Part shown: in pieces, positions 1 through 7,088 of the stretch
Numbering within the stretch: position 1 is the stretch's first letter
Layout of the letters: each line of letters opens with the position of its first letter
Assembly: GCA_946404585.1 (NCBI GenBank)
Contig: CAMJEC010000038.1
Span: forward strand, 1 to 9,879
Source: an uncultured Caryophanales bacterium
GTDB lineage: Bacteria > Bacillota_I > Bacilli_A > RFN20 > CAG-826
Reading direction: 5' to 3'
DNA length: 9,879 bases
The notes under the pieces: generated by a model
Told to the model about the DNA's origin: nothing
Database searches by the model: none
Seen by the model: the letters and a program-made list of their open reading frames with translations, nothing else
Translations under genes and position numbers: made by a program

Positions 1-47
1 AAATAGTATGTATGGCATAAAGTTTATTTCAAAAGAAAGGAGAAACT

Positions 48-2798
48 ATGAAAAATAATATCAAATTATTACTCCTAGTCGCGATGGCCACTGGTGTGAT
101 GGTTGGTTGCAGTGATAACTCATCCTCAAGTAGCAACACACCCAGTAGCGATACAAATTTACCTAGTGGTTCTAGATCTAGTGATAATCCATCTACTTCG
201 ATTCCTTCATCTAGTAGTGAATCAAGTAGTTCATCCCCAAGCAGCACCTCTGTTGCCCCTACATTAACTGGCATCACATTAGATACTACTAATGTTAAAA
301 AGAATTATGATCAAGGTGATAAATTAGACTTAACTGGTTTAGTGGTTACCGCTAATTATAGTGATAACACTAGCGAAGTAGTTACTAACTACACCACTAA
401 TCCTGCTAATGGTGCTACTTTAAACACCATTGGTGCTATTCCAGTCACTGTCGCATATGGAAGAGCCACTAATTCATTTAACATTCTCGTAGCTAAACCA
501 GGCAAAAAAGCATGGACAGATGCCGAAGCTAAAATCATGTCTGACCATTTATATGGATATGTCCTTCCATTTACTGGCTCGGAAGAAGCTGTAGTCGCAT
601 ATGATGAAGAAAATGACGCTGTTACTATTCAAGGTGGCGCGGCAGATTCTAATACACTTGCTACTTATGCCGCTAAGGTTGTCGCCGATGGATTTACAAA
701 CGTTAATCCACAAGGTTATGTTTTTGAAAAACAAGTAACAGTTAACACCGCTACAAGACACTTAAGAGTGGCTTTTGCTAATGTGGAAAGTAAGTTTTAT
801 TTAGAAGCTTATGACCCATATTACTATACCTTCCCTGCTGCTTTTGCTTCTGAAATTGCAACAGGAGCATTTGGCTCTAATGAAGTTCCACCTGCTTTTA
901 ATGCGGATTATTATGAAGTATCTTCTAGTGATTATGGTATTTTCTGCTACACAAACGCTACAAATGCAGCAGATACTTATACCACTGCTTTAACTGCCAC
1001 TAACTGGAATGTTTTAGATGAATTAAACCAAGGCTATAAAGTCGCAGTTTCCCCAGATGGTAAATACTGTGTTAATTATGCTTATAACGATGGATATAAG
1101 AGTTTAGATATTTACTTTGGTCCACTTAGTTATTGGAACACAAAAGTAATTGAAGACTTCTATAACAAATATAACGGCTATGTTGTTAACATCCCTGCGC
1201 TTAATATCACTAATGGCGAATATATCTTTAAAGAATCTGATGTTAACGAACAAGCTTATGCCTATGGAGCATATGAAGCTATCCATGCATTTATGTACGT
1301 CTATGGTGCCACTGAACAAGATTTAGTCAGCTACGCTGATTCAATAAAAACAAGTGGTTGGGAAGTTGAAAAAGACGGTAACATCTACTATGCATATTTA
1401 ACAATCGCCGATAAAGGTATTGCCAGATTAGAATTCGAATATAACGCAAAATATAACGCCGCTATTTTCACCATTTACTTTAAATTAGATCCAATTCCTG
1501 TGAAGGATTGGCCAGCTGATGATATTGCAGCATTATTAGGTGATTACACTATCGGTACAGTTCCAGCATATACCGGTGCTAATAAAGGCTTTGTTATCTT
1601 AAACGATATGTTTGGTATAGGTGTATTAGTTAAGGTTGAAAGAGGCAGTGAAGAAGCCGCTGTTGAATCATATAAAACTGATTTAGCAAATGCTGGTTAT
1701 GCCGATTATGATGAGGCCTCTAGTACATTCACTAATCCAAATAGTGAAATCGCTATTAAAGTGTACTCAGCAGAAAAAGGTTCTTTCACTATCGATTTTG
1801 CTAAGACTGGTAAGACAAAAGCATTCCCGTCTAGCCTAATTTCTAGTTATTTCTTAGGTAGTGATACTGTTCCAGCCCTTAGCGGCGCTAACGAATATCA
1901 ATACAAAATTGTTGGTGAAGAAGACATTCAAATCACATGTGTTTATGATGCTGCTGATGCTGCATCAAATGCTCAAGGTCAATATATGACGCTTTTACAA
2001 AATGCTGAATACACATTTGATTCCACTACACAAAACATGAACTCAAAGAACAATCAATTCCAAATCAGTTTGTCCGTTAAAGATGGTTCATTAGTGATTA
2101 GTATTCACGGTACTCCAGTAACCGCGTTTGTCTCATTATGGCCAACCACTAAGATTGCTTCATTATTTGCAGGTCAAGGTTATACAGATGAACTTCCATC
2201 TTACGATGAAATCTGTGACGATATCACCGCTGGTACAAATTATGATGGCAGTTTATATGTTCTTATTGAAGCTGATAATAAAGATCAGATTAAGAGTGAT
2301 TATATGGCTTTATTAAGAGCCGCTAACTTCACATATGACTACGCTAGTTCAAATGAATACGATGATGTTTTCAAATCGCCAAACAACCAATACACTGTTG
2401 CGGTAAGCACAAATAGATTTGGTGTATCATTAACAATTAAGAAAATTGAAGGCGGTCAACAAGGTGGCGATGGATTCCCAATGGCGCAAATTGTCGCGGA
2501 TCTTCCAATTGCAGAAGGTATTCTTCCTGCTTTAGAAGCGGAAGGCGCTACATTCGCATATGATTTCTATTTCGGTGAAGCCTTTGTGACAGTAACACTT
2601 CCAACACAAGCCGCTGCTGAAGCTGCACGTGATGCTTATATTGAAGCGCTTACAGGTTCTGGTTTCACATTTACAAAATTATGGGGTTACCTAGATGCTT
2701 ATCTCCACTCAAATGGTGTGCTCGCAGTTGAGATTGATGAGACTGAAATAACAAATGGTGTTATCAAATTAGGTATCTTAGAATACGAAACCTATTAA
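48..2798 (+). CDS. Large surface lipoprotein: Ser-rich tether, Ig-like domain and seven ~100-residue repeats
   Basis: A 916-residue predicted lipoprotein of unknown function. Residues 1-20 form a type II signal peptide (Lys-rich start, hydrophobic core, lipobox VMVG then Cys21), so the mature protein should be lipid-anchored on the outer face of the membrane. Residues 22-70 are a Ser/Thr/Pro-rich low-complexity tether. Residues about 71-148 read as a bacterial Ig-like domain of the Big_3 type (LTGITLDTT start, LDLTGLVVTANYS, ending in IPVTVAYG). From residue 155 to the C-terminus I see seven divergent repeats at about 155-260, 261-363, 364-485, 486-591, 592-695, 696-809 and 810-916. A typical unit opens with W/F-P and a short helix, then VPA/LPA, strands, a Y-x4-L-x2-A-G-F-like helix and further strands. 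The start is fixed by AAAGGAG at 36-42, five bases before ATG. No catalytic motif or C-terminal sortase signal is visible. The gene is intact and paralogous to its downstream neighbour. An adhesion or ligand-binding role is possible but only inferred. Confidence 0.9.
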   Translation: MKNNIKLLLLVAMATGVMVGCSDNSSSSSNTPSSDTNLPSGSRSSDNPSTSIPSSSSESSSSSPSSTSVAPTLTGITLDTTNVKKNYDQGDKLDLTGLVVTANYSDNTSEVVTNYTTNPANGATLNTIGAIPVTVAYGRATNSFNILVAKPGKKAWTDAEAKIMSDHLYGYVLPFTGSEEAVVAYDEENDAVTIQGGAADSNTLATYAAKVVADGFTNVNPQGYVFEKQVTVNTATRHLRVAFANVESKFYLEAYDPYYYTFPAAFASEIATGAFGSNEVPPAFNADYYEVSSSDYGIFCYTNATNAADTYTTALTATNWNVLDELNQGYKVAVSPDGKYCVNYAYNDGYKSLDIYFGPLSYWNTKVIEDFYNKYNGYVVNIPALNITNGEYIFKESDVNEQAYAYGAYEAIHAFMYVYGATEQDLVSYADSIKTSGWEVEKDGNIYYAYLTIADKGIARLEFEYNAKYNAAIFTIYFKLDPIPVKDWPADDIAALLGDYTIGTVPAYTGANKGFVILNDMFGIGVLVKVERGSEEAAVESYKTDLANAGYADYDEASSTFTNPNSEIAIKVYSAEKGSFTIDFAKTGKTKAFPSSLISSYFLGSDTVPALSGANEYQYKIVGEEDIQITCVYDAADAASNAQGQYMTLLQNAEYTFDSTTQNMNSKNNQFQISLSVKDGSLVISIHGTPVTAFVSLWPTTKIASLFAGQGYTDELPSYDEICDDITAGTNYDGSLYVLIEADNKDQIKSDYMALLRAANFTYDYASSNEYDDVFKSPNNQYTVAVSTNRFGVSLTIKKIEGGQQGGDGFPMAQIVADLPIAEGILPALEAEGATFAYDFYFGEAFVTVTLPTQAAAEAARDAYIEALTGSGFTFTKLWGYLDAYLHSNGVLAVEIDETEITNGVIKLGILEYETY
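111..257 (+). other. Ser/Thr-rich tether of the first lipoprotein (residues 22-70)
   Basis: Low-complexity linker made almost entirely of Ser with Thr, Pro, Asn and Asp, lying between the lipidated Cys21 and the Ig-like domain. Serine is written with mixed AGT, AGC, TCA, TCT and TCC codons rather than one repeated triplet. Such tethers usually lift the folded part of a lipoprotein through the cell wall or capsule; that role is inferred here from position and composition. Confidence 0.85.
258..491 (+). other. Bacterial Ig-like (Big_3-type) domain of the first lipoprotein
   Basis: Residues 71-148. It shows the usual pattern of this fold family: an opening L-x-G-I-x-L strand, a D-L-x-G-L-x-V-T-A-x-Y core, an S-D-N-T-S-E turn, and a closing G-x-x-P-V-T-V-x-Y-G strand. 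Such domains are common in surface proteins of Bacillota as spacers or binding modules. This segment is far more similar to its counterpart in the next gene than the repeats are. Confidence 0.75.
510..2795 (+). repeat. Array of seven diverged ~100-120-residue protein repeats in the first lipoprotein
   Basis: Units were found by eye from recurring landmarks. These are an aromatic-Pro or Trp opener (AWT, TFP, KDWP, AFP, LWP, GFP), a [V/L/I]P[A/S/F] element 15-25 residues later (VLPF, VPPA, IPAL, VPAY, VPAL, LPSY, LPAL), a Y-x4-L-x2-[A/S]-x-[F/Y/W] helix end near mid-unit, and a [S/N]PN/SPD turn before a strand. Unit 3 (364-485) is the longest and lacks the aromatic-Pro opener. Nucleotide similarity between units is not obvious, so these are old protein repeats rather than recent DNA duplications. 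I recognise no known family; unit borders are approximate. Confidence 0.65.
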
Positions 2799-2817
2799 TC
2801 ACAAACATTTAAAAATC

Positions 2818-2842
2818 GCCTATCCAAAAGATAGGCTTTTTT
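2818..2842 (+). terminator. Rho-independent terminator after the first lipoprotein gene
   Basis: A perfect 7-bp stem (GCCTATC at 2818-2824, GATAGGC at 2830-2836) with a CAAAA loop is followed by six T (2837-2842). It begins about 20 bases after the TAA stop, so transcription of the first gene most likely ends here rather than running into its paralogue. Confidence 0.85.
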
Positions 2843-2863
2843 AATGATAATTAAGCATTCTTG

Positions 2864-2898
2864 TTGTTTTTACTACGAAAAACAAATAACATTGTAAT
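2864..2898 (+). promoter_or_regulatory. Candidate sigma-A-type promoter for the second lipoprotein gene
   Basis: The gap between the terminator and the second gene holds two overlapping weak possibilities, both with 17-base spacers: TTGTTT (2864-2869) with TAACAT (2887-2892), or TTACTA (2870-2875) with TGTAAT (2893-2898). The upstream terminator makes some promoter here likely; which boxes are used cannot be decided by eye. Confidence 0.3.
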
Positions 2899-2916
2899 CG
2901 TGCGTTTCTATTCGAG

Positions 2917-2926
2917 AAAGGAAGAG
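2917..2926 (+). promoter_or_regulatory. Ribosome binding site fixing the second lipoprotein's start
   Basis: The purine-rich run AAAGGAAGAG ends three bases before the ATG at 2930. It selects that ATG over an in-frame TTG at 2861, which would add 23 residues ahead of the signal peptide and has no comparable site. Confidence 0.8.
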
Positions 2927-2929
2927 AAT

Positions 2930-5776
2930 ATGAAAAAATCACTCATCAAATCAATACTTCTTGGCGCAATTACACTAGGTATGATGATTGGTTGTAACGA
3001 ACCTGCATCAACATCTAGCTCATTAACACCAAGTAGTACTCCAAGTTCTACTATCACAAGTAGTTCTTCAGAAATTACATCAAGTAGCATAGCTTCTTCA
3101 AGCGAATCCTCTAGCAGTGCTTCAAGTAGTTTACCAAGTAGTTCATCTTCTAGTAGTTCAAGCTCTACCGCTCCAACATTAACAGGTATTACGTTAGATA
3201 CCACAAGTGTAAAGAAATCTTATATTCAAGGTGAAGCATTAGATTTAACTGGCTTAGTGGTTACTGCGAATTATAGTAATAACACTACTGAAGCTGTTAC
3301 TAACTACACCACTAATCCTGCTAATGGCGCGGCACTTAACAATACTGGTGCTATCCCAGTTACCGTAGCGTATGGAAGATTTACTGATTCATTTAATGTT
3401 ATTGTCACTAAAGCTCCTAAAGCAGCATGGACTGAAGCAGAAGCTAAATTAATGTCTGATAACTTATATGGTGAAGTCTTACCATATACAGGTTTTGAAG
3501 AATCAAAAGTTAACTACAACGAACAATATAAAGCAGTTGTCGTTATGGGTGGCACAATCACTGATGAATTCTTAGAAAGCTATGCTAGAGCATTATCTTT
3601 TAATGGTTATGTCTTAGTAAGCACTACTGAATTAGTGTTTGAAAAGTCAGTACAAATTGATGCTGGCAAACGTATTGTTCAAGTCACAGTTATGGATAAC
3701 AAAGGTCAATTAGCGATTGTCGCTATGGACCCATATTATTATGCTTTCCCAACTGATTTTGCTAACTATGTTGCGGATAAATACTTTGCTTCCAAAGAAG
3801 CAGTTCCTGCTATCCAAGCGGATTACTATCAATTAATTGAAGATAATGATGGCATTGCTATTGTTTGCTATATGGATGCCACTACTGAGGATGCTGGTTA
3901 TAGTGATATCTTAACCACTGCTCATTGGACAGTTTTAGGAAAAGATGAACATGAATTATATAGTGCTGTTTCTCCAGATAGCGCTTATATGATTTCTTAT
4001 GAATATAGTGCACAAAATGGTGCATTACTCATTGTCTTTAGACCAGTTAATTTCTTTAACGATGCTCCAATTAAAGCATTCTTCGCTAAATATAATGGTA
4101 CATACGTTGAATTACCTGCCTTTAACGTTACTAATGGTCAATACTATTTCGAAGAAGCTGACACTAACGAATACTTCTATGAAAAAGGCGATCTTGATAT
4201 GGTTGTGGCCTTCTTAACCATCTATGGTGGTACCGCACAAGATGCTGCTAATTATATGACCACCTTACAAGAAGCTGGTTTTAAGGTTTTAAATTCTAAA
4301 GATTCTTATTCCGCAACAAAAGCGGTCGAAGGTAAGGGTTTATTTAGATTAGACTATTCTTATGATCCTGAAAAAGAAGTTATTACATTAATTTTCTATA
4401 TTTATTTAGAACCATTCCCAACCACTGAATTCCCACAAGATGAAATCTCAGAAGCATTAGGCGGTTATCTCGTTGATAAAGTTCCTGGCTACGTTGGCGA
4501 AACAACAGGTTTCCAATTAAATGATGATTCATATGGCTTATATATTGTCGTTGAAGTCGAACAAGGCACCGAACTTGCAGCTATCGAAGCTTATAAAGCC
4601 ACACTAGTGGAAAATGGCTATTCTTTAAGACATGAAGATAGTCATGAATATGTTTCCGAACATCATGAAATCGTTATCTCATTACAAAAAGATGCTGGTT
4701 CATTCAAAATCATTATTATGCGTGAACCATATAACGCTTGGCCAAGTGAACAAGTTGCGGCCTATTTAGGTGAAGAAATAAGTGACATGGTTCCTGCTTT
4801 TGCAGATGGAAGAGCCGATGAATTCTCCTTTGAACCAGCGGAAGATGGCTTGACAATCACTATTTCTTATTACTATGAAGAAGATGATCAAGGCGAAGAA
4901 ATTGAAATCGATGTTGAGGAAATCGCTATCGACTACATCAACAAATTAGAAGATAACAATGGTTTCTTCTATGTTGATGATGAAGATGGTGTCAAATATT
5001 ACAGTTCTAAAAACTTCCAAATCATTGTTGGTGTTGAGTGCGATGATGTTTGGGATGAAATTTATATCTATATCATGACTCCTGATCAATACGAACCAGA
5101 AGATGAATGGCAAGTTCAACATATTCAATATTTCTTAGATAAACATAATTACACTGATAATTTACCAATATATGAAGGCGAGTTTGTCAGTGCGAAAGCC
5201 ACTATTGAATTAAGCGCATTAAGAATTGATGTTGTTTTAGAAACAACTGATTCTGATGAAATCAAAGCGGAAGCTGATGCTTATATAGATACTTTAGTAG
5301 ATGCAGGATTCACATATTTTGAAGAATTAGGCGAAGGTGCATGCAAGAGATATCTTTCTCCACACAATCAATATGAAGTTTCAGTGATGTATCAAATCGA
5401 TGGTTTCACTGTCCAAATTGATGAAATTGCTAACGAAAGACAAGAAACCACAACTTTCCCAACCGAAGAGTTATATGCTGCTCATCCAGAATTAGAAGGT
5501 GTCCTTCCTATCGTTGTGGATGGAGAAGCCACATTTGATACACAAATTCAAAGTGACTGGGTTGAAATCTTCGCCATGTATGAAGATGCTTCTTTAATTC
5601 CTAGCGCTATGGAAGCTTATGAAAAAGCTTTAGTGGAAGCGGGCTTTAGAAAACAAGAAGATACTGCTGGTTATGATGTTGTCTATTTCTCACCAGACGA
5701 AACATACTATGTTTGTGTTACTGACTGGTCAACTTATGACACTCCTGGATTTGATATCGAAATCTATTACATGTAA
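2930..5776 (+). CDS. Large surface lipoprotein, tandem paralogue of the upstream gene, with seven repeats
   Basis: A 948-residue predicted lipoprotein of unknown function, homologous to the preceding gene over its whole length. The signal peptide is residues 1-21 with lipobox MMIG then Cys22. Residues 23-81 are a Ser-rich tether, longer than in the neighbour and including a run of ten Ser. The Ig-like domain is about 82-160. Seven repeats follow at about 165-271, 272-376, 377-498, 499-602, 603-722, 723-841 and 842-948. Matching landmarks show that unit n pairs with unit n of the neighbour: unit 1 has MSDNLYG and ends DPYYY, unit 3 has LPAFNVTNGQYYF, unit 6 has YTDNLP. Unit 5 carries an acidic insertion near residues 650-665. 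The mature protein is rich in Asp/Glu and Tyr. The start was moved to 2930 because the ribosome binding site and signal peptide begin there. It has its own terminator and probably its own promoter. No enzymatic motif was seen; a binding or adhesion role is inferred only. Confidence 0.9.
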   Translation: MKKSLIKSILLGAITLGMMIGCNEPASTSSSLTPSSTPSSTITSSSSEITSSSIASSSESSSSASSSLPSSSSSSSSSSTAPTLTGITLDTTSVKKSYIQGEALDLTGLVVTANYSNNTTEAVTNYTTNPANGAALNNTGAIPVTVAYGRFTDSFNVIVTKAPKAAWTEAEAKLMSDNLYGEVLPYTGFEESKVNYNEQYKAVVVMGGTITDEFLESYARALSFNGYVLVSTTELVFEKSVQIDAGKRIVQVTVMDNKGQLAIVAMDPYYYAFPTDFANYVADKYFASKEAVPAIQADYYQLIEDNDGIAIVCYMDATTEDAGYSDILTTAHWTVLGKDEHELYSAVSPDSAYMISYEYSAQNGALLIVFRPVNFFNDAPIKAFFAKYNGTYVELPAFNVTNGQYYFEEADTNEYFYEKGDLDMVVAFLTIYGGTAQDAANYMTTLQEAGFKVLNSKDSYSATKAVEGKGLFRLDYSYDPEKEVITLIFYIYLEPFPTTEFPQDEISEALGGYLVDKVPGYVGETTGFQLNDDSYGLYIVVEVEQGTELAAIEAYKATLVENGYSLRHEDSHEYVSEHHEIVISLQKDAGSFKIIIMREPYNAWPSEQVAAYLGEEISDMVPAFADGRADEFSFEPAEDGLTITISYYYEEDDQGEEIEIDVEEIAIDYINKLEDNNGFFYVDDEDGVKYYSSKNFQIIVGVECDDVWDEIYIYIMTPDQYEPEDEWQVQHIQYFLDKHNYTDNLPIYEGEFVSAKATIELSALRIDVVLETTDSDEIKAEADAYIDTLVDAGFTYFEELGEGACKRYLSPHNQYEVSVMYQIDGFTVQIDEIANERQETTTFPTEELYAAHPELEGVLPIVVDGEATFDTQIQSDWVEIFAMYEDASLIPSAMEAYEKALVEAGFRKQEDTAGYDVVYFSPDETYYVCVTDWSTYDTPGFDIEIYYM
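2996..3172 (+). other. Ser-rich tether of the second lipoprotein (residues 23-81)
   Basis: About 59 residues dominated by Ser with Thr, Pro, Ala and Glu, ending in ten consecutive Ser before the Ig-like domain. It is about ten residues longer than the upstream paralogue's tether and does not align well with it, as expected of unstructured spacer sequence. Codons mix AGT, AGC, TCA, TCT and TCC. Confidence 0.85.
3173..3409 (+). other. Bacterial Ig-like (Big_3-type) domain of the second lipoprotein
   Basis: Residues 82-160, aligning without gaps to the Ig-like domain of the first lipoprotein; most differences are single residues. It includes a 32-base stretch (3296-3327) identical to 381-412 of the first gene. 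The LDLTGLVVTANYS core and the closing IPVTVAYG strand are unchanged between the two. Confidence 0.75.
3422..5773 (+). repeat. Array of seven diverged ~100-120-residue protein repeats in the second lipoprotein
   Basis: The same seven-unit layout as in the upstream gene. Openers are AAWT, AFP, NDAP, EFP, AWP, DEW and TFP. The LP/VP elements are VLPY, VPAI, LPAF, VPGY, VPAF, LPIY and LPIV. Helix ends near mid-unit include LQEAGF, LVENGY, LVDAGF and LVEAGF, followed in several units by SPD or SPHNQY before a strand. Units 3, 5 and 6 are longest. The unit plausibly folds as helix, strands, helix, strands; this is inferred from the sequence pattern alone. Confidence 0.65.
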
Positions 5777-5793
5777 TATTCAATTTACAAAGT

Positions 5794-5826
5794 AAAAGGC
5801 CGGAATTAACTCATTCCGACCTTTTT
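5794..5826. terminator. Bidirectional terminator between convergent genes
   Basis: AAAAGG, C, CGGAAT (5794-5806) pairs with ATTCCG, A, CCTTTT (5813-5825) around a TAACTC loop, with one C-A mismatch. A T-run follows on the plus strand; the minus strand reads CCTTTTACTTTG, a weaker T-rich tail. It lies between the stop of the second lipoprotein gene and the stop of the convergent channel gene, so it probably serves both. Confidence 0.8.
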
Positions 5827-5848
5827 ATTTACTTTAAATATAATTTAG

Positions 5849-6517
5849 CTAGTTTTCTTTCTTCGTGGCTATAATGGCCGTTAAATGAACAATGCATCTA
5901 ACTAAAAGAGCACCAACACTATTAGTGAGAATTACAATTAATAAATTCCATAGCATATTGATATTCCAGTTAAACGCCATACCGAAATAGAACATATTAG
6001 CGATACAGTGTTGGAAACCACAATAAACGAATAATGTAACGGCAACAATGATGCCAATAATCTTCATGCCCCAGTTTTGTAAGTTCTTATATAAATAAAC
6101 TGCGATATAAACAAGAGCGCCACAGAAGATACCTTCTAAGAAGACCATATTTGATCCTGTTTTAGCGTTACTTATCGCAATAATTGTGTTATTCACTCCT
6201 TCAACATTCATAAAAATGAAGTGGCAAAGAATGCCTAACGCAAAAGCGCCTATTGCGTTGCCGACGAGCATGATTGGTAAATTAATCGCGTTTTCCACTA
6301 GTTTTTCACGGTCATCAAATACCACACCAATTTTACCGGTATAGAGCTGCAAGCCTAATACGCAGACTAGGATTAAACCAATTGAAAATAAAGCGGAGGC
6401 AAATATTGCACCAGGAGTTCCTGGAAGAAGATATTTAGTAATAGTAAAAGCAAATGAACCTAGACCAATGGCTAAGCCCGCAAAAATACCAAAAAGTAAT
6501 ATCTTCAAATATTTCAT
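5849..6517 (-). CDS. Formate/nitrite transporter (FNT) family channel
   Basis: A 222-residue integral membrane protein of the FNT family, pentameric channels that pass formate, nitrite, hydrosulfide or similar small anions. Family hallmarks are present. Residues 13-20 (AGLAIGLG) lie in the first helix. The second-helix/omega-loop region is LGLQLYTG (54-61) in place of the usual ELFTG. GNAIGA is at 86-91. The pore region GFQHCIANMFYF (167-178) holds the central His170, and the last helix has TNSVGALL. About six membrane helices can be drawn. The protein is shorter than the usual 250-280 residues, with almost no N-terminal extension and short loops. It is the last gene of the purine-salvage operon. 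Its ATG follows the upstream TAA by one base, and I see no Shine-Dalgarno run before it, so translation is probably coupled to xpt. The stop is TAG. In a fermenting anaerobe formate export is the likeliest use, but the substrate is not determined by sequence. Confidence 0.85.
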   Translation of the reverse strand: MKYLKILLFGIFAGLAIGLGSFAFTITKYLLPGTPGAIFASALFSIGLILVCVLGLQLYTGKIGVVFDDREKLVENAINLPIMLVGNAIGAFALGILCHFIFMNVEGVNNTIIAISNAKTGSNMVFLEGIFCGALVYIAVYLYKNLQNWGMKIIGIIVAVTLFVYCGFQHCIANMFYFGMAFNWNINMLWNLLIVILTNSVGALLVRCIVHLTAIIATKKEN

Positions 6518-6518
6518 A

Positions 6519-7088
6519 TTAGAAAACTGGTTTGTTATCCTTGAATTCTTTCACATTAGCGCCACTATAGACTTTAAGGCCTTCGGCTTCTAATCTTCTT
6601 CTTCCACCTTGGAAACCTTTTTCAATAGCGACAGCAACACCCACAACTTTCGCACCGGCTTGACGGCAAATATCTAACAACCCAAAAGCGGCGTTTCCTT
6701 CCGCTAAAAAGTCATCAACAATAAGTACCGTGTCGCTTGATTTTATATATTTATTGGATACAGTAATTGGTGAAACTGTATTACGAGTAAATGATTTAAC
6801 TTGGGCGGTATAAACATCATTACCAACAGTCGCAGATTTACTCTTTTTAGCGAACACTAATGGTAAATCACCCATTTCTTGTGCGACAGCGTAAGCAAAA
6901 GCAATGCCACTAGTTTCAATGGTTAAAATTTTGTTAACACCATCACCATTAAAATGTTCAGTGATTTCTTTAGCTAAATCTCTGGCTAAAGTCACATCGA
7001 TTTGGTGATTTAAAAATGAATCTACTTTTAATATATCGTTATTAATGATGACACCATCTTTTAAGATGCGTTCTTCTAATGATTTCAT
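6519..7088 (-). CDS. xpt: Xanthine phosphoribosyltransferase
   Basis: A 189-residue cytoplasmic type I phosphoribosyltransferase converting xanthine and PRPP to XMP. It matches Bacillus-type Xpt along its length. Shared landmarks are the VDSFLNHQID segment at 22-31, TIETSGIA (56-63), VFAKKSKS (78-85), and the PRPP-binding motif VLIVDDFLAEGNAA (121-134) with the acidic pair D125-D126. IEKGFQGGR follows near 160-168. Length fits the family. Its start codon shares one base with the stop of the upstream hpt gene (TAATG), and GAGGAG inside the end of hpt (complement of 7100-7105) serves as ribosome binding site, so the two are translationally linked. XMP made here is the substrate of the GMP synthase subunit encoded two genes upstream. 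Xpt is often paired with a xanthine permease; here the next gene is an FNT channel instead. Confidence 0.95.
   Translation of the reverse strand: MKSLEERILKDGVIINNDILKVDSFLNHQIDVTLARDLAKEITEHFNGDGVNKILTIETSGIAFAYAVAQEMGDLPLVFAKKSKSATVGNDVYTAQVKSFTRNTVSPITVSNKYIKSSDTVLIVDDFLAEGNAAFGLLDICRQAGAKVVGVAVAIEKGFQGGRRRLEAEGLKVYSGANVKEFKDNKPVF

Noticed and set aside
1..47. Possible promoter for the first lipoprotein gene (TAGTAT at 4-9)
   Set aside because: Only one weak box is visible and any -35 region would lie outside the window, so it cannot be supported.
29..277. Minus-strand open frame opposite the first lipoprotein's signal peptide and tether
   Set aside because: Its Leu/Glu/Val/Asp-rich sequence is simply the complement of Ser codons; there is no ribosome binding site and the plus-strand gene is clearly real.
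2861..2929. N-terminal extension of the second lipoprotein from a TTG at 2861
   Set aside because: It would bury the signal peptide behind 23 residues and has no Shine-Dalgarno sequence. The ATG at 2930 has both a ribosome binding site and a proper lipoprotein signal.
2908..3204. Minus-strand open frame opposite the second tether
   Set aside because: The same effect: Ser codons read in antisense give Leu/Glu-rich pseudo-protein. It also spans the opposite gene's ribosome binding site.
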